Of a stretch of 64,000 nt of DNA, positions 17,260 to 25,889 are shown one piece after another. The notes beneath the pieces are model-generated. The model saw nothing but the letters and a program-made list of their open reading frames with translations. It ran no database searches and had not been told where the DNA came from. The DNA is from Pseudalkalibacillus decolorationis (GTDB lineage Bacteria > Bacillota > Bacilli > Bacillales > Fictibacillaceae). Within the stretch, counting starts at the first letter, position 1, and each line of letters opens with the position of its first letter. Where the stretch lies: assembly GCF_024609785.1 (NCBI RefSeq), contig NZ_JANHJQ010000009.1:119361-183360 (forward strand), in the 5' to 3' direction. Both the position numbers and the translations under genes were made by a program.

Positions 17260-20200
17260 CTAAATGCCTTTACCCTCTTGTAAGATGACCGTGTCTGCTT
17301 TTCTTTGTCTTTTCGATTTTCTAAAATAAAGTAATTCATAGATACACGGAATAACGATAAGGGTTAGTAAGGTAGAAACTGCTAATCCACCAATAACGAC
17401 GATTGCTAAGCTTTGTGAAACGAGGCTTCCTGTCTCTGCCTCTTTAAATAAGAGTGGAAGCATCGCACAGATTGTTGCGATTGCAGTCATGAGGATCGGA
17501 CGTAATCTTGTCGCCGACGCTTCGATAATCGCATCCCGGATGATCATTTTCTGTTCATTTTGCTTTACTCGATCTAAAAGGACAATCGCATTTGTCACAA
17601 CGATACCAATTAGCATCAAGGCGCCTAATAGTGCTGTAACATCAACTGAAATCCCACTAATCACAAGTCCCAACACTGCGCCGATTGCTGCAAACGGTAA
17701 GGAGAACAGAATCGCGATAGGTGCCTTGATTGACTTAAACGTGATTACCATGATCAGGAACACAATCCCTATCGAAACCAGCATTGTAAGGAATAAGTCG
17801 GAGAAATCATCGGCCTGTTGAGCACTTGCTCCACCGACAAATACCTCTACTCCTTCAGGCAATTCTATTCCTTCATTATCCTTCTTGTCTCCGAATATTT
17901 TAATGTTCACTTTACCAGCAACCTCTGACAATTTGGCAGGATTAACGGTTGCTGTTACTCGAAGATAAGGCTCTCCATCCTTATGGAATTGGTTCGTTGA
18001 ACGGTCTTCACTCTGTAGGGTAGCCACGTCAGAAACCGGGGCCATTCCTGATTCAGTCATGATCGAAATCTTCTTAAGATCGTCCGGTGTCTTTGGATTT
18101 AGGACCGGTTCAAGAAATACTGGAGTTTGAGTTCCATTCAGTGTCATTTCTCCAATAGGTGTCTGGTTGAGCATGACACGAAGCTGCTGAGCGATTTGTT
18201 CGGAGTTTCCTTTAGTCGGATCAACCACTAAGGAATAAACTGTTTTCTTTTCATCGAGATTCGTGGAAACTTCTTCAACCCCGTCTATCCCTTTGATTTC
18301 TTCCTTAATATTGTTCGCGGACTGTTCAAGCTCCGTCAGATCATCCCCAACAACGTCTACAGTGATATTCGTCTTTCCTGAACCCATCATGAACGAGGAA
18401 GCTGTCGACTTTAACTTAGCACCACTATAATTGTCCTCTAGTTCCTCAATTTTGTCTAAAAGGGCATCTATATTATCCTTGTCTTTCAATAGGATGCTGA
18501 AAGAGGCTTCCGTCGGTGAAGCGACCACCCCATATTGTGCTGCTTCTACTGAGGTTCCTAATTGCAAATAGACATGTTCAACCTCTTCCATTCCCTGAAT
18601 CGTTTCTTCTAGTTCAATCGCTTTTGACTTCACTTCTTCAAAAGGCTCATCATTCGGATACGTTAATGTAACTCCTACATAGTCAGCAGTAGAATTATCG
18701 ACGGCTCCTTTAGGCATTGCAAAGTAAACACCAATAGATCCAATAAACAGGAATAAGGCTATCGTCAGTACAACCCATTTATGGTTTAAGGACCAACTGA
18801 CCATTTTTGTAAAACGCTTAGCTGGCCGATGCTCTGAAACCTTTGTGTTTTTCAACAAACCAGCACTCATTAACGGGACGACTGTCAACGCTACAATTAA
18901 AGAAGCTAGTAACGAATAAGTTACTGTTAGGGCAAACGGCAGAAGAAATTCCTGAAGTCCTCCATTCAATAAGCTTACTGGTAAGAAAACAGCCACAGTT
19001 GTTAAGGTAGAGGCAGTAATCGCCATGCCCATTTCCTTCGTAGCGTCGATCACCATCGGAACAGAAAACTTCTCCTGCTGCATCTTTCTGAATATATTTT
19101 CAATAACAATGATACTATCATCAACAAGACGCCCGATCGCTACAGCTACGCCACCAAGTGTTAAGATATTCAATGTTACTCCGGACAAAGATAACAAGAA
19201 TACCGTGATGCATAGTGATAATGGTATCGACACGATTGTAATGAAAGTCGAACGGAGGTTCCGCAAGAAAAGCATGATTACAATCGTTGCGAAAAGTGCG
19301 CCAAGAAGGACCTCTGTTACCATTGACGACACAGAAGTCTGTACCATCTCAGCAGTGGACAAGTAAATAGTTGACTCCTGATTATCGTACGTTTCGTTGA
19401 TTTTCTTTGTAACCTTTTCAACTTCTTTGCTTATTGTGACAGCATTGGATTCGCTATCTTTTATAATGCTCAAGTCGATGCTCTCTTTACCATTAAAACG
19501 ACTGATAATGTTATTGTTCTTTGCTTCTTCAATCTCTGAGATATCACCGAGCGTGACATCAGGGGCGACATTCAACCCCTTTAATTTCTCAATACTCGAT
19601 AAATCTCCGATGACTTTAATGTTACTTGTCTTCCCATCAATAACCTCTTCCCCGATTGCTTGTGAGGTATTTTGACCTTTAATAACCTGCATAACACTCT
19701 GGAATGGAATTTGATGTTGTTCCAGCTTATCATTATTGACTTTAACCGTTACGACTGAATCTGATATTCCGAATGTCTCTACATTAGATACTCCTTCAAT
19801 ATCCTTATACAAGGGCTCTAATTCTTCTTTCACTAAAGATAGGTTGTCAGCGGTTAATCCGTCCTGAAACGTTACAGCAACAAATGAGATCGGAATCATC
19901 GAAGTGTTAAGCTGTGTTACAGAAGGTTTTGAGACATTTTGGGGCAATTGTATGTTATCTAGCTCTTCCTGCACATCTTGTTTTGCTTTTTCCATATCAT
20001 ATCCAGGTTCAAAGAACAGATCTACTTTTGTAAAACCGTCTCCTGTAGTGGAGTAGACATCGCTCTTTCCTTTAACACCTGCGACAGCTCTCTCAATCGG
20101 ATATGTAACTTCATTTTCCATCGTTTTCGAATCAGTACCCTGACCTAAAGCGACAATCGTTACCTGTGGATTATCTGCTGCAGGTAAGAATTCCATCGGT

Positions 20201-20298
20201 AGTTTAAAATAACTGACTACACCGATAAGTAAAATAAAGATCGTCAGCAATGAAACGGCAGGCTTATTTTTAAAAGACCAGTTAGTAAATAAATACAA
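17260..20298 (-). CDS. swrC: RND family exporter, SwrC (YerP)-like
   Basis: 1012 residues, an AcrB-type inner membrane exporter. TM1 is at 11-31, the porter domain with PAADNPQVTIVALGQGTDSK follows, TM2-6 are at about 325-470, TM7 at about 515, a second porter domain, and TM8-12 at about 835-995. GRLVDDSIIVIENIF in TM4 carries the Asp-Asp proton relay. Start is TTG at 20298 with AAGGAGG eight bases upstream. In Bacillus, SwrC exports surfactin and supports swarming; in this organism the substrate is unknown. There is no adaptor protein gene next to it, as is usual in Gram-positive bacteria. It stands alone as a single gene. Confidence 0.85.
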   Translation of the reverse strand: MYLFTNWSFKNKPAVSLLTIFILLIGVVSYFKLPMEFLPAADNPQVTIVALGQGTDSKTMENEVTYPIERAVAGVKGKSDVYSTTGDGFTKVDLFFEPGYDMEKAKQDVQEELDNIQLPQNVSKPSVTQLNTSMIPISFVAVTFQDGLTADNLSLVKEELEPLYKDIEGVSNVETFGISDSVVTVKVNNDKLEQHQIPFQSVMQVIKGQNTSQAIGEEVIDGKTSNIKVIGDLSSIEKLKGLNVAPDVTLGDISEIEEAKNNNIISRFNGKESIDLSIIKDSESNAVTISKEVEKVTKKINETYDNQESTIYLSTAEMVQTSVSSMVTEVLLGALFATIVIMLFLRNLRSTFITIVSIPLSLCITVFLLSLSGVTLNILTLGGVAVAIGRLVDDSIIVIENIFRKMQQEKFSVPMVIDATKEMGMAITASTLTTVAVFLPVSLLNGGLQEFLLPFALTVTYSLLASLIVALTVVPLMSAGLLKNTKVSEHRPAKRFTKMVSWSLNHKWVVLTIALFLFIGSIGVYFAMPKGAVDNSTADYVGVTLTYPNDEPFEEVKSKAIELEETIQGMEEVEHVYLQLGTSVEAAQYGVVASPTEASFSILLKDKDNIDALLDKIEELEDNYSGAKLKSTASSFMMGSGKTNITVDVVGDDLTELEQSANNIKEEIKGIDGVEEVSTNLDEKKTVYSLVVDPTKGNSEQIAQQLRVMLNQTPIGEMTLNGTQTPVFLEPVLNPKTPDDLKKISIMTESGMAPVSDVATLQSEDRSTNQFHKDGEPYLRVTATVNPAKLSEVAGKVNIKIFGDKKDNEGIELPEGVEVFVGGASAQQADDFSDLFLTMLVSIGIVFLIMVITFKSIKAPIAILFSLPFAAIGAVLGLVISGISVDVTALLGALMLIGIVVTNAIVLLDRVKQNEQKMIIRDAIIEASATRLRPILMTAIATICAMLPLLFKEAETGSLVSQSLAIVVIGGLAVSTLLTLIVIPCIYELLYFRKSKRQRKADTVILQEGKGI

Positions 20299-20583
20299 AG
20301 AAATTACCTCCTTTTTTGGTGAAAATATACTTTTTACACCATTTTGAATATTACCTCAATTATCCAATTTTGAACATCCTTTTTTCATTAAATTCACAAG
20401 TTATTAACAATTACCCTCTCCTTTACCCTTCTTAATTTCAATATATCGAGTGAACCTTAATTCCAGATTCAGCAAACCTTAATTATTCCTTAAATTTTTA
20501 TAATTGTTTAATAATGGAATGCGTTTCCGTAAAAAGAAGCATTGCCTATTTCCAATGCTTCCGACATTTATTTTTCGGTTTAA

Positions 20584-20856
20584 GTGGGTGTTTAAAAAGG
20601 AGGATAAAAAGAGCCGGAATTTCTGAAGTTCAACTAAAACCGTCAAGTCCTGTGACAACTGCAGTACTAGCGCGTCGTTGCACGTGGGAAATTTGACAGC
20701 TACATATGAAGTTCGACTAAATACATCACATCCTGAGATAATTTAGGAAGATCAATTAAATACGTTACGTCCTGTAACAACATTGATCTGATTCACTTCC
20801 TGTGAACCCAACTGACTCACGTCCTGCGAGCCTCCGGACTTTTTGAACAACCTCTT
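20584..20856. repeat. Dispersed repeat, family A, copy 1 (MITE-like)
   Basis: The element starts GTGGGTGTTTAAAAAGGAGG and ends CCGGACTTTTTGAACAACCT, so the ends are imperfect inverted repeats (GTTCAAAAAG type). Inside are several short units such as TACGTTACGTCCTGTAACAAC. It touches the stop codon of the membrane protein gene. Same ends as 63743-63896. Confidence 0.75.
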
Positions 20857-21494
20857 TAAGTTTTTTCTCGTCTTGGAAAGACAACATAGGATAGGGTAAT
20901 GATCCCATCAATCAAGAGAACCAACGTCCAAATACCTGTGACCCTCGCTGCAACTGGATCTTCAAATAACCCATGTTCGACCAAGTTTTCAATTGTACCT
21001 TCCAGTCCTCCGCTTGATTCCAACAGATAACTCACATCCTTCATTTCAATCGTGAAAGCGAGAATCGTAATGACGATCGTATACAGGAGCAGATGGAGCC
21101 CAAATTCTTTAAGTTGTTTGAGCGCATGCTTCATTCCATATAACCTCTCCGGTAAATCTTCCTTCGTTAACGGTTCACCCTTCCACTGTTTTACTTTTCT
21201 TTTTATAAAACGGTCGATCTTTTTGAAATCGTTCTTTCCAAATGTCAAAGCATATAAAAGGAATGCTGTAATGATAATTTGGAAGTTATCGAAATTACCA
21301 GTCTGTGTATAATCTAGTATGCCAATAAATAAAAGCCAAAGATCACTTGCCAGCCAAATAAAAATCAGGTATTTCCCGAGCCTTTCCAAACCAAATACGT
21401 ATCGAACGACTAAAAAACCGATAATACTCACCCAAAATATAATTTCACCAGCTATGAAGAAAGCCCATTTATATTCCAAAATGAAGTCTGTCAA
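20856..21494 (-). CDS. Integral membrane protein, function unknown
   Basis: 212 residues with six or so hydrophobic segments: about 11-31, 40-60, 72-87, 130-150 and 188-205. A charged cytoplasmic loop (KIDRFIKRKVKQWKGEPLTKEDLPERLYGMKHA region) divides the two halves. No known motif. The start overlaps the upstream MerR reading frame stop by four bases (ATGA type), which suggests translational coupling. It may be the target or partner of the MerR regulator. Confidence 0.75.
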   Translation of the reverse strand: MTDFILEYKWAFFIAGEIIFWVSIIGFLVVRYVFGLERLGKYLIFIWLASDLWLLFIGILDYTQTGNFDNFQIIITAFLLYALTFGKNDFKKIDRFIKRKVKQWKGEPLTKEDLPERLYGMKHALKQLKEFGLHLLLYTIVITILAFTIEMKDVSYLLESSGGLEGTIENLVEHGLFEDPVAARVTGIWTLVLLIDGIITLSYVVFPRREKT

Positions 21495-22244
21495 TTTTCA
21501 AAACCTCTTTTCCTGTCATGGATTTCAAATGCCCTATCCAAAAATTCGAGCAGGTCTTCACCTAATGGATACCAACCCATATCCATGGAGAGTTCAGGTG
21601 ATTTACGAACTTCCCATATACGATTGTGGATTTCTGGATCGTCACCAAAAAGCCCTTCCACTTTCTCTGTCATACGTTCAACAATTGCTTGAACCTCATC
21701 TGAGGCAGGATCTTTATGAGTCAGTGTTTGAGCCTTAATAAACAAATCGATCCACTCTTGATTGTCCGAATCAGTCTTGTTTAAGTTAGGCATTTTTTCA
21801 TCAATTTCATCACTTTTACTTTCAAACCACTTTTTCTCTAGAGTCTTGATCTTTTCGTGATTATTCTGCGTATTCTGAATCAATTTAAAAATGACGTACC
21901 AATTAATTTCCCCTTCAATGGTATAGGCATTAATCAAACCTGTAATATCCTTTTCCATCCTTTTCAGCTTTTCTTGTTCCTCTTGAACGTAAGCAAGCTG
22001 GTTTTTTTAAATAACTCATTACATCAACCCGATTATTTTCTAACAGACTCTGAATCTCCTTAAGTTGAAATCCCATTTGCTTTAGAAACTGAATTTGCTG
22101 CAGCCTTAACACGTCCTCATTCGAATATAATCGATGTCCACCTTCTGTTTTTCCAGATGGTTTAAGTAATTGGATCGAATCGTAATATCTTAAAGTTCTC
22201 GTAGTTACCTTCGTTTGCTTAGATAAATGTTGAATCGTAACCAT
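21491..22244 (-). pseudogene. MerR family regulator interrupted by a frameshift
   Basis: The first 80 or so residues (from ATG at 22244, site GGGGGGAG) are a MerR DNA-binding domain: TIQHLSKQTKVTTRTLRYYD, GGHRLYSNEDVLRLQQIQFL, GFQLKEIQSLLEN. The frame then reads into nonsense at LKKPACLRSRG. Removing one base in the A7 run (T7 on the plus strand, 22002-22008) restores LKNQLAYVQEEQEKLKRMEK and joins it to the C-terminal part, 21491-21958, a TipAS-like helical domain ending with GWYPLGEDLLEFLDRAF. Repaired length would be about 250 residues. It could be a true mutation, a slippage-prone gene or a sequencing error; which cannot be told here. Confidence 0.8.
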
Positions 22245-22458
22245 GACTCTCCCCCCAAATCATATGTATGGTCTTAGTATATAAGTTAACGTAACGTCAA
22301 TTTCAAGTGTTTTTTGTAAAAAATCGGAATGAGCTAAATGTAAGTAGATCACTTTTGATGGAGAAAAATTAAAATAGCAACCAAAAAAGTATTCTTTAGT
22401 AAACTCTCTCCACCGTAAGTAAACTACTTATGCTAAATGGAAAGCTCTGCATTCACGC

Positions 22459-22488
22459 AAAAAAGAACCTTCCTGTAGGAAAGGCTCA
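22459..22488 (-). terminator. Terminator at the end of the FGE/GalNAc operon
   Basis: On the minus strand GAGCCTTTCC TACA GGAAGGTTC forms a hairpin followed by TTTTTT. It lies about 115 bases after the Gfo/Idh/MocA stop codon. Confidence 0.7.
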
Positions 22489-22503
22489 CTTTTCGTCTAG
22501 TTA

Positions 22504-22600
22504 TCAAAAAATAAAGAAAGAGTATAGAAAGTTTGCTGCACGATGTAATAGACAGCTTCAGCGTACAGCTAGATCACTTCATTCTATCTGGATTACAAGT
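22504..22600. repeat. Partial family B repeat, copy 3
   Basis: AAGAAAGAGTATAGAAAGTTTGC then ...CAGCTTCAGCG resembles one end of the family B repeat at 10972; the other end is missing. It lies between the Gfo/Idh/MocA gene and its terminator. Confidence 0.5.
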
Positions 22601-23752
22601 TTAAACAACAGTGTTAGAAGGCGTTGGACTTACATGAACAACCTTACCTCCAGAACGAATCGATTCTGTAGCTGCACACCCTGCTGCTACACTCATTCTT
22701 CCAGCTAGAGGAGTCGTTAACGGTTCTTTATCATAGAGAACTAAATTGACGAAATCCTTACAAATATTCGGATCTGCTCCACCGTGTGTTCCTTGTGCTT
22801 TCTTTATGTCATAAGTCATGTCTGAATATTCCCGCCATGAATTGGAACGCCTTGTATAAACATGAACTTTTCCATCAAGCTCTGAATTTTCCATTCTACC
22901 CTCTGTTCCGATAAAGGTGTAATTCCGTTGATAGTCTGGTGTAAAATGGCATTGTAAATAGGATGCCTTTATACCGCCCTCAAGTTCCATAATGACGACA
23001 TTATTATCTTCCACGTCAATCTCTTCACGAAATGCACATTCGATTAACGTTCCTGGACTAGCTTCTGTACATGTATCTTTTTCATCACACGTTGGACAAG
23101 TGAGGTCGTTCGATTTATCCCCGCCAAAAAAGTCTAGTCCTCCGAATGCGGATACTTTTTTCGTGTATGCTCCTGAAATCCAATGGATGATATCAATGTC
23201 ATGCGATCCCTTTTGCAGAAGTAAGGAAGTTGTATTTTCAGACTTACCATGCCAGTCATGATAATAATAATAACCCCCGAGTCCAACAAAGTGCCGAACC
23301 CAGACCGCTTTTATATCCCCAATTGCTCCTGAATCAACAATTCCTTTCATCGTTCTGTACATATTCATGTAGCGCATATTAAATCCAACCATCAGATGTT
23401 TCCCCGACTTTTCTTTTGCTTGTAAAATTCGGTCACACCCCTCAACAGTAATTGCTAAAGGCTTTTCACAATACACATGTTTGCCGGATTTTAGCGCTGC
23501 TACCGCATGCTCTTCATGAAGGTAATCAGGGGAAGTAACTGCGATCGCATCAATATCATCTCTTTTTAATAAATCCTTATAATCCTGAGTGACAAATGCA
23601 TCTTGGTTTATTTTTTCTTTAAACGTTTCTAGGCGCTCTGTTGATATATCCGCTGCTGCAACGACGATAGACTCTCCGTTAGGATCATGCCAGTATTTTG
23701 CGATTCCGCTTCTTAATCCTGCACCAATCAAGCCAATGCGTACCTGTTTCAT
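22601..23752 (-). CDS. Gfo/Idh/MocA family oxidoreductase
   Basis: 383 residues. The N-terminal Rossmann fold starts RIGLIGAGLRSGIAKY; YCEKPLAI holds the conserved EKP lysine, and LLLQKGSHDIDIIHW the C-domain histidine expected in the active site. These enzymes oxidise or reduce sugars and inositols with NAD(P). Residues about 210-240 carry four cysteines (CPTCDEKDTC and a later CAF), a pattern that could bind metal. ATG at 23752 has AAGGAGGAG upstream and starts three bases after the FGE stop, so the two genes are coupled. It ends the operon that also has the GalNAc genes. The substrate is unknown; a role on an oxidised or modified sugar from the glycan is inference. Confidence 0.85.
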   Translation of the reverse strand: MKQVRIGLIGAGLRSGIAKYWHDPNGESIVVAAADISTERLETFKEKINQDAFVTQDYKDLLKRDDIDAIAVTSPDYLHEEHAVAALKSGKHVYCEKPLAITVEGCDRILQAKEKSGKHLMVGFNMRYMNMYRTMKGIVDSGAIGDIKAVWVRHFVGLGGYYYYHDWHGKSENTTSLLLQKGSHDIDIIHWISGAYTKKVSAFGGLDFFGGDKSNDLTCPTCDEKDTCTEASPGTLIECAFREEIDVEDNNVVIMELEGGIKASYLQCHFTPDYQRNYTFIGTEGRMENSELDGKVHVYTRRSNSWREYSDMTYDIKKAQGTHGGADPNICKDFVNLVLYDKEPLTTPLAGRMSVAAGCAATESIRSGGKVVHVSPTPSNTVV

Positions 23753-23755
23753 ATG

Positions 23756-24757
23756 TTAAATCTCCTCCTTTAATACTTCTTTATTATAAATATCAGCAAC
23801 GCATCGGAATCCAGAATTCCCTGTTGAACTATCGATCGTGTTCGAGGAACGCGCAGCAACCCGATAGCGATTACAGTACGATTGATGGCACAAGTAAGAT
23901 CCGCCTCGAATCACTTTAGCAGAACCATGCGAAGGTCCCCTAGGATTATCGATAGGCGCGTTTAAATGATGACTTAGGCTGAACCAATCTGAGCACCATT
24001 CCCACACGTTACCCGACACATTGTATAGACCGTATCCATTGGGAGAATAGGACTTGGCTGGTGCTGTACTCATATATCCATCCGCCCCAGTATTTTCTGT
24101 TGGAAACTGTCCCTGCCAAATGTTACATTGATGCTTTCCTTTATATTTCAGCTTATTGCCCCATGGATATTTCCTTTGGGATAAGCCTCCTCGTGCAGCG
24201 TACTCCCATTCTGCCTCTGTTGGGAGACGCTTGCCTGACCATTTACAAAAAGCAATCGCATCATTCCACGAAACATGAACGACGGGATGATCCAACTTTT
24301 GGTCAATCGTTGAATCAGGGCCTTCAGGATATTTCCAGCTCGCTCCTTTAACAACAAGCCACCACGGCGTCTCCTGTACCCATTGTGTAACTTGATTTTT
24401 CACATTTTCAGATAAAAGTGAATGAAAAACAAACGACCATTCAAAACGTTCAGCATCCGTGACATATCCTGTTTCTTTTACAAATTCACTAAATTGCAGG
24501 TTGGTTACTGAACACGCATCGATATAAAAAGGTTTCAGTTTCACTTTACGAACAGGACCTTCACCGTCGTCGGGGAAGCCTTCTGCATCATCCGTTCCCA
24601 TTAGAAACTCTCCACCGGGTAGAGCGATCATGCCCTCATAAAGATGAAGATTTTCTTGGGCTGGTTCAATCGTAGCAGCAGGCTGACCACTCGTTTCAGT
24701 TAAAGACCTGTTCGTCGATCTCCTTGGTGTACAACAAGTTTTGTTGGACTGACTCAT
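23756..24757 (-). CDS. Formylglycine-generating enzyme (sulfatase maturase)
   Basis: 333 residues. FGE converts the active-site Cys of sulfatases to formylglycine with O2 and a copper cofactor, in the cytoplasm. Signature: PGGEFLMGTDDAEGFPDDGE (47-66), FYIDACSVTNLQF, HPVVHVSWNDAIAFCKWSGKRLPTEAEWEYAARG region, NVWEWCSDWF, and RGGSYLCHQSYCNRYRVAAR with the copper-binding pair C290 and C295, spaced five apart as in characterised FGEs. The pair separates it from other SUMF1-fold proteins. The N-terminus holds CCTPRR, which itself matches the CxPxR substrate motif. It lies in the same operon as GalNAc catabolism; its clients are probably the two sulfatases at 41.6 and 54.2 kb. Confidence 0.93.
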   Translation of the reverse strand: MSQSNKTCCTPRRSTNRSLTETSGQPAATIEPAQENLHLYEGMIALPGGEFLMGTDDAEGFPDDGEGPVRKVKLKPFYIDACSVTNLQFSEFVKETGYVTDAERFEWSFVFHSLLSENVKNQVTQWVQETPWWLVVKGASWKYPEGPDSTIDQKLDHPVVHVSWNDAIAFCKWSGKRLPTEAEWEYAARGGLSQRKYPWGNKLKYKGKHQCNIWQGQFPTENTGADGYMSTAPAKSYSPNGYGLYNVSGNVWEWCSDWFSLSHHLNAPIDNPRGPSHGSAKVIRGGSYLCHQSYCNRYRVAARSSNTIDSSTGNSGFRCVADIYNKEVLKEEI

Positions 24758-24918
24758 GATAATAAAATCCCACCCTACTATGTGAATTCCATGATATTAG
24801 CGCTCGGACTTTTATGTTTGGCGCTCAAGACCTAATGTTCAGTGCTTTCCCCGCTTTGTCCAGCACAATCCACTTCGCCCGGGCTACTAGACACGCGGGT
24901 TCCATCTAGTAGCTCACA

Positions 24919-25851
24919 TCAATTGACTTCATCAAACACGCGATATCCAGCGCCAATTAGCCCGACATCTCCCTTTAATTGACTTAAATATAACCGGTCT
25001 AATGCGTCCATCTGTTCAGGAATCAATAAAGTTTGTAATTCTTCTTTTATTGGATCCATCAAGCCTGGATTATGGCTGATAACGCCGCCACCTAGGACAA
25101 CCTTATGTGGATCTAAAAGACAAATTATTGATTGAACCCCCCTGGAAAGGTTTCGGATAACGCCGTTCATGACTTCAACTGCATATGGATCATTGCTCCA
25201 ATAATCTTCAATCACCTTTTTCGTTGACATGGATTCTGCAGATTTTCCAGCATCCTTAAGCTTTTCAATCATTCTATTTTTGATTGCGACACCTGACGCT
25301 ACAGCTTCTAAGCAACCATTATTTTGATAGTTTCCTTGGAGCCCTTCATCCGTTACGACCGAGAGACCGAGTTCACCAGCAAATCCTGCTCCTCTCAAGA
25401 ATTCACCTTTATGAATGATACTGCAAGAAATTCCTGTACTGATCGTCAAATAGACGAATGTCTCGTTCTTTTCTTTTCCATATTGGGACCACTCACCGAA
25501 TGCGGCCATATATACATCATTATCCAGAACAACATTATCGATAGAATAATAGCCTTTAACACGTTCTACAATCGGAAAGTTACGCCAAGGGAGATTATTT
25601 TGTAAAACGGCAACCCCTTGTTCTTGGTTGATTTTCCCTGGAACACCGAGCCCAATTCCCATCAATTTGTGTACTGATTCGCCTGAAGTCTTCAATACTT
25701 GATCAATACTACGAACGACTTGTCGGAACATTCCTTCTTTATCTTCGGTCACACTGGGAAGCTCATTTCGGAAGAGGACGCTTCCATTTTCGCAGATGAG
25801 GGCGGCCGCAATTTTAGTACCCCCTATATCAACCCCAAGAGCATAGACCAT
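24919..25851 (-). CDS. ROK family sugar kinase, candidate GalNAc kinase
   Basis: 310 residues. The N-terminal LGVDIGGTKIAAALI is the phosphate-binding loop; the catalytic Asp lies in VVLDNDVYMAAFGEW, and GGGV (KVVLGGGVISH) is the adenosine loop. ROK kinases phosphorylate hexoses such as glucose, fructose, GlcNAc and ManNAc at O6 or O1. Unlike most ROK proteins, the zinc motif is lost: the usual CxCGxxGCxE region reads NYQNNGCLEAVASG and the GExGH His is Leu (GELGLS). Start ATG at 25851 after AAGGAAGGTG. It sits between the AgaS and FGE genes. By context it would form GalNAc-6-phosphate from imported GalNAc, which is inference. Confidence 0.85.
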   Translation of the reverse strand: MVYALGVDIGGTKIAAALICENGSVLFRNELPSVTEDKEGMFRQVVRSIDQVLKTSGESVHKLMGIGLGVPGKINQEQGVAVLQNNLPWRNFPIVERVKGYYSIDNVVLDNDVYMAAFGEWSQYGKEKNETFVYLTISTGISCSIIHKGEFLRGAGFAGELGLSVVTDEGLQGNYQNNGCLEAVASGVAIKNRMIEKLKDAGKSAESMSTKKVIEDYWSNDPYAVEVMNGVIRNLSRGVQSIICLLDPHKVVLGGGVISHNPGLMDPIKEELQTLLIPEQMDALDRLYLSQLKGDVGLIGAGYRVFDEVN

Positions 25852-25889
25852 ATAGCACCTTCCTTAACAACTATTAAAATGAGTATCCT

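Noticed and set aside
22002..22008. Classical -1 programmed frameshift in the MerR gene
   Set aside because: The shift needed is +1 (or loss of one base); the A-run in this frame does not suit a -1 slippery site and no stimulatory structure was seen.
22601..23752. Gfo/Idh protein as a GH109 alpha-N-acetylgalactosaminidase
   Set aside because: The GH109-type motifs I know were not visible; EKP and the QKGSHDID region fit an ordinary oxidoreductase.
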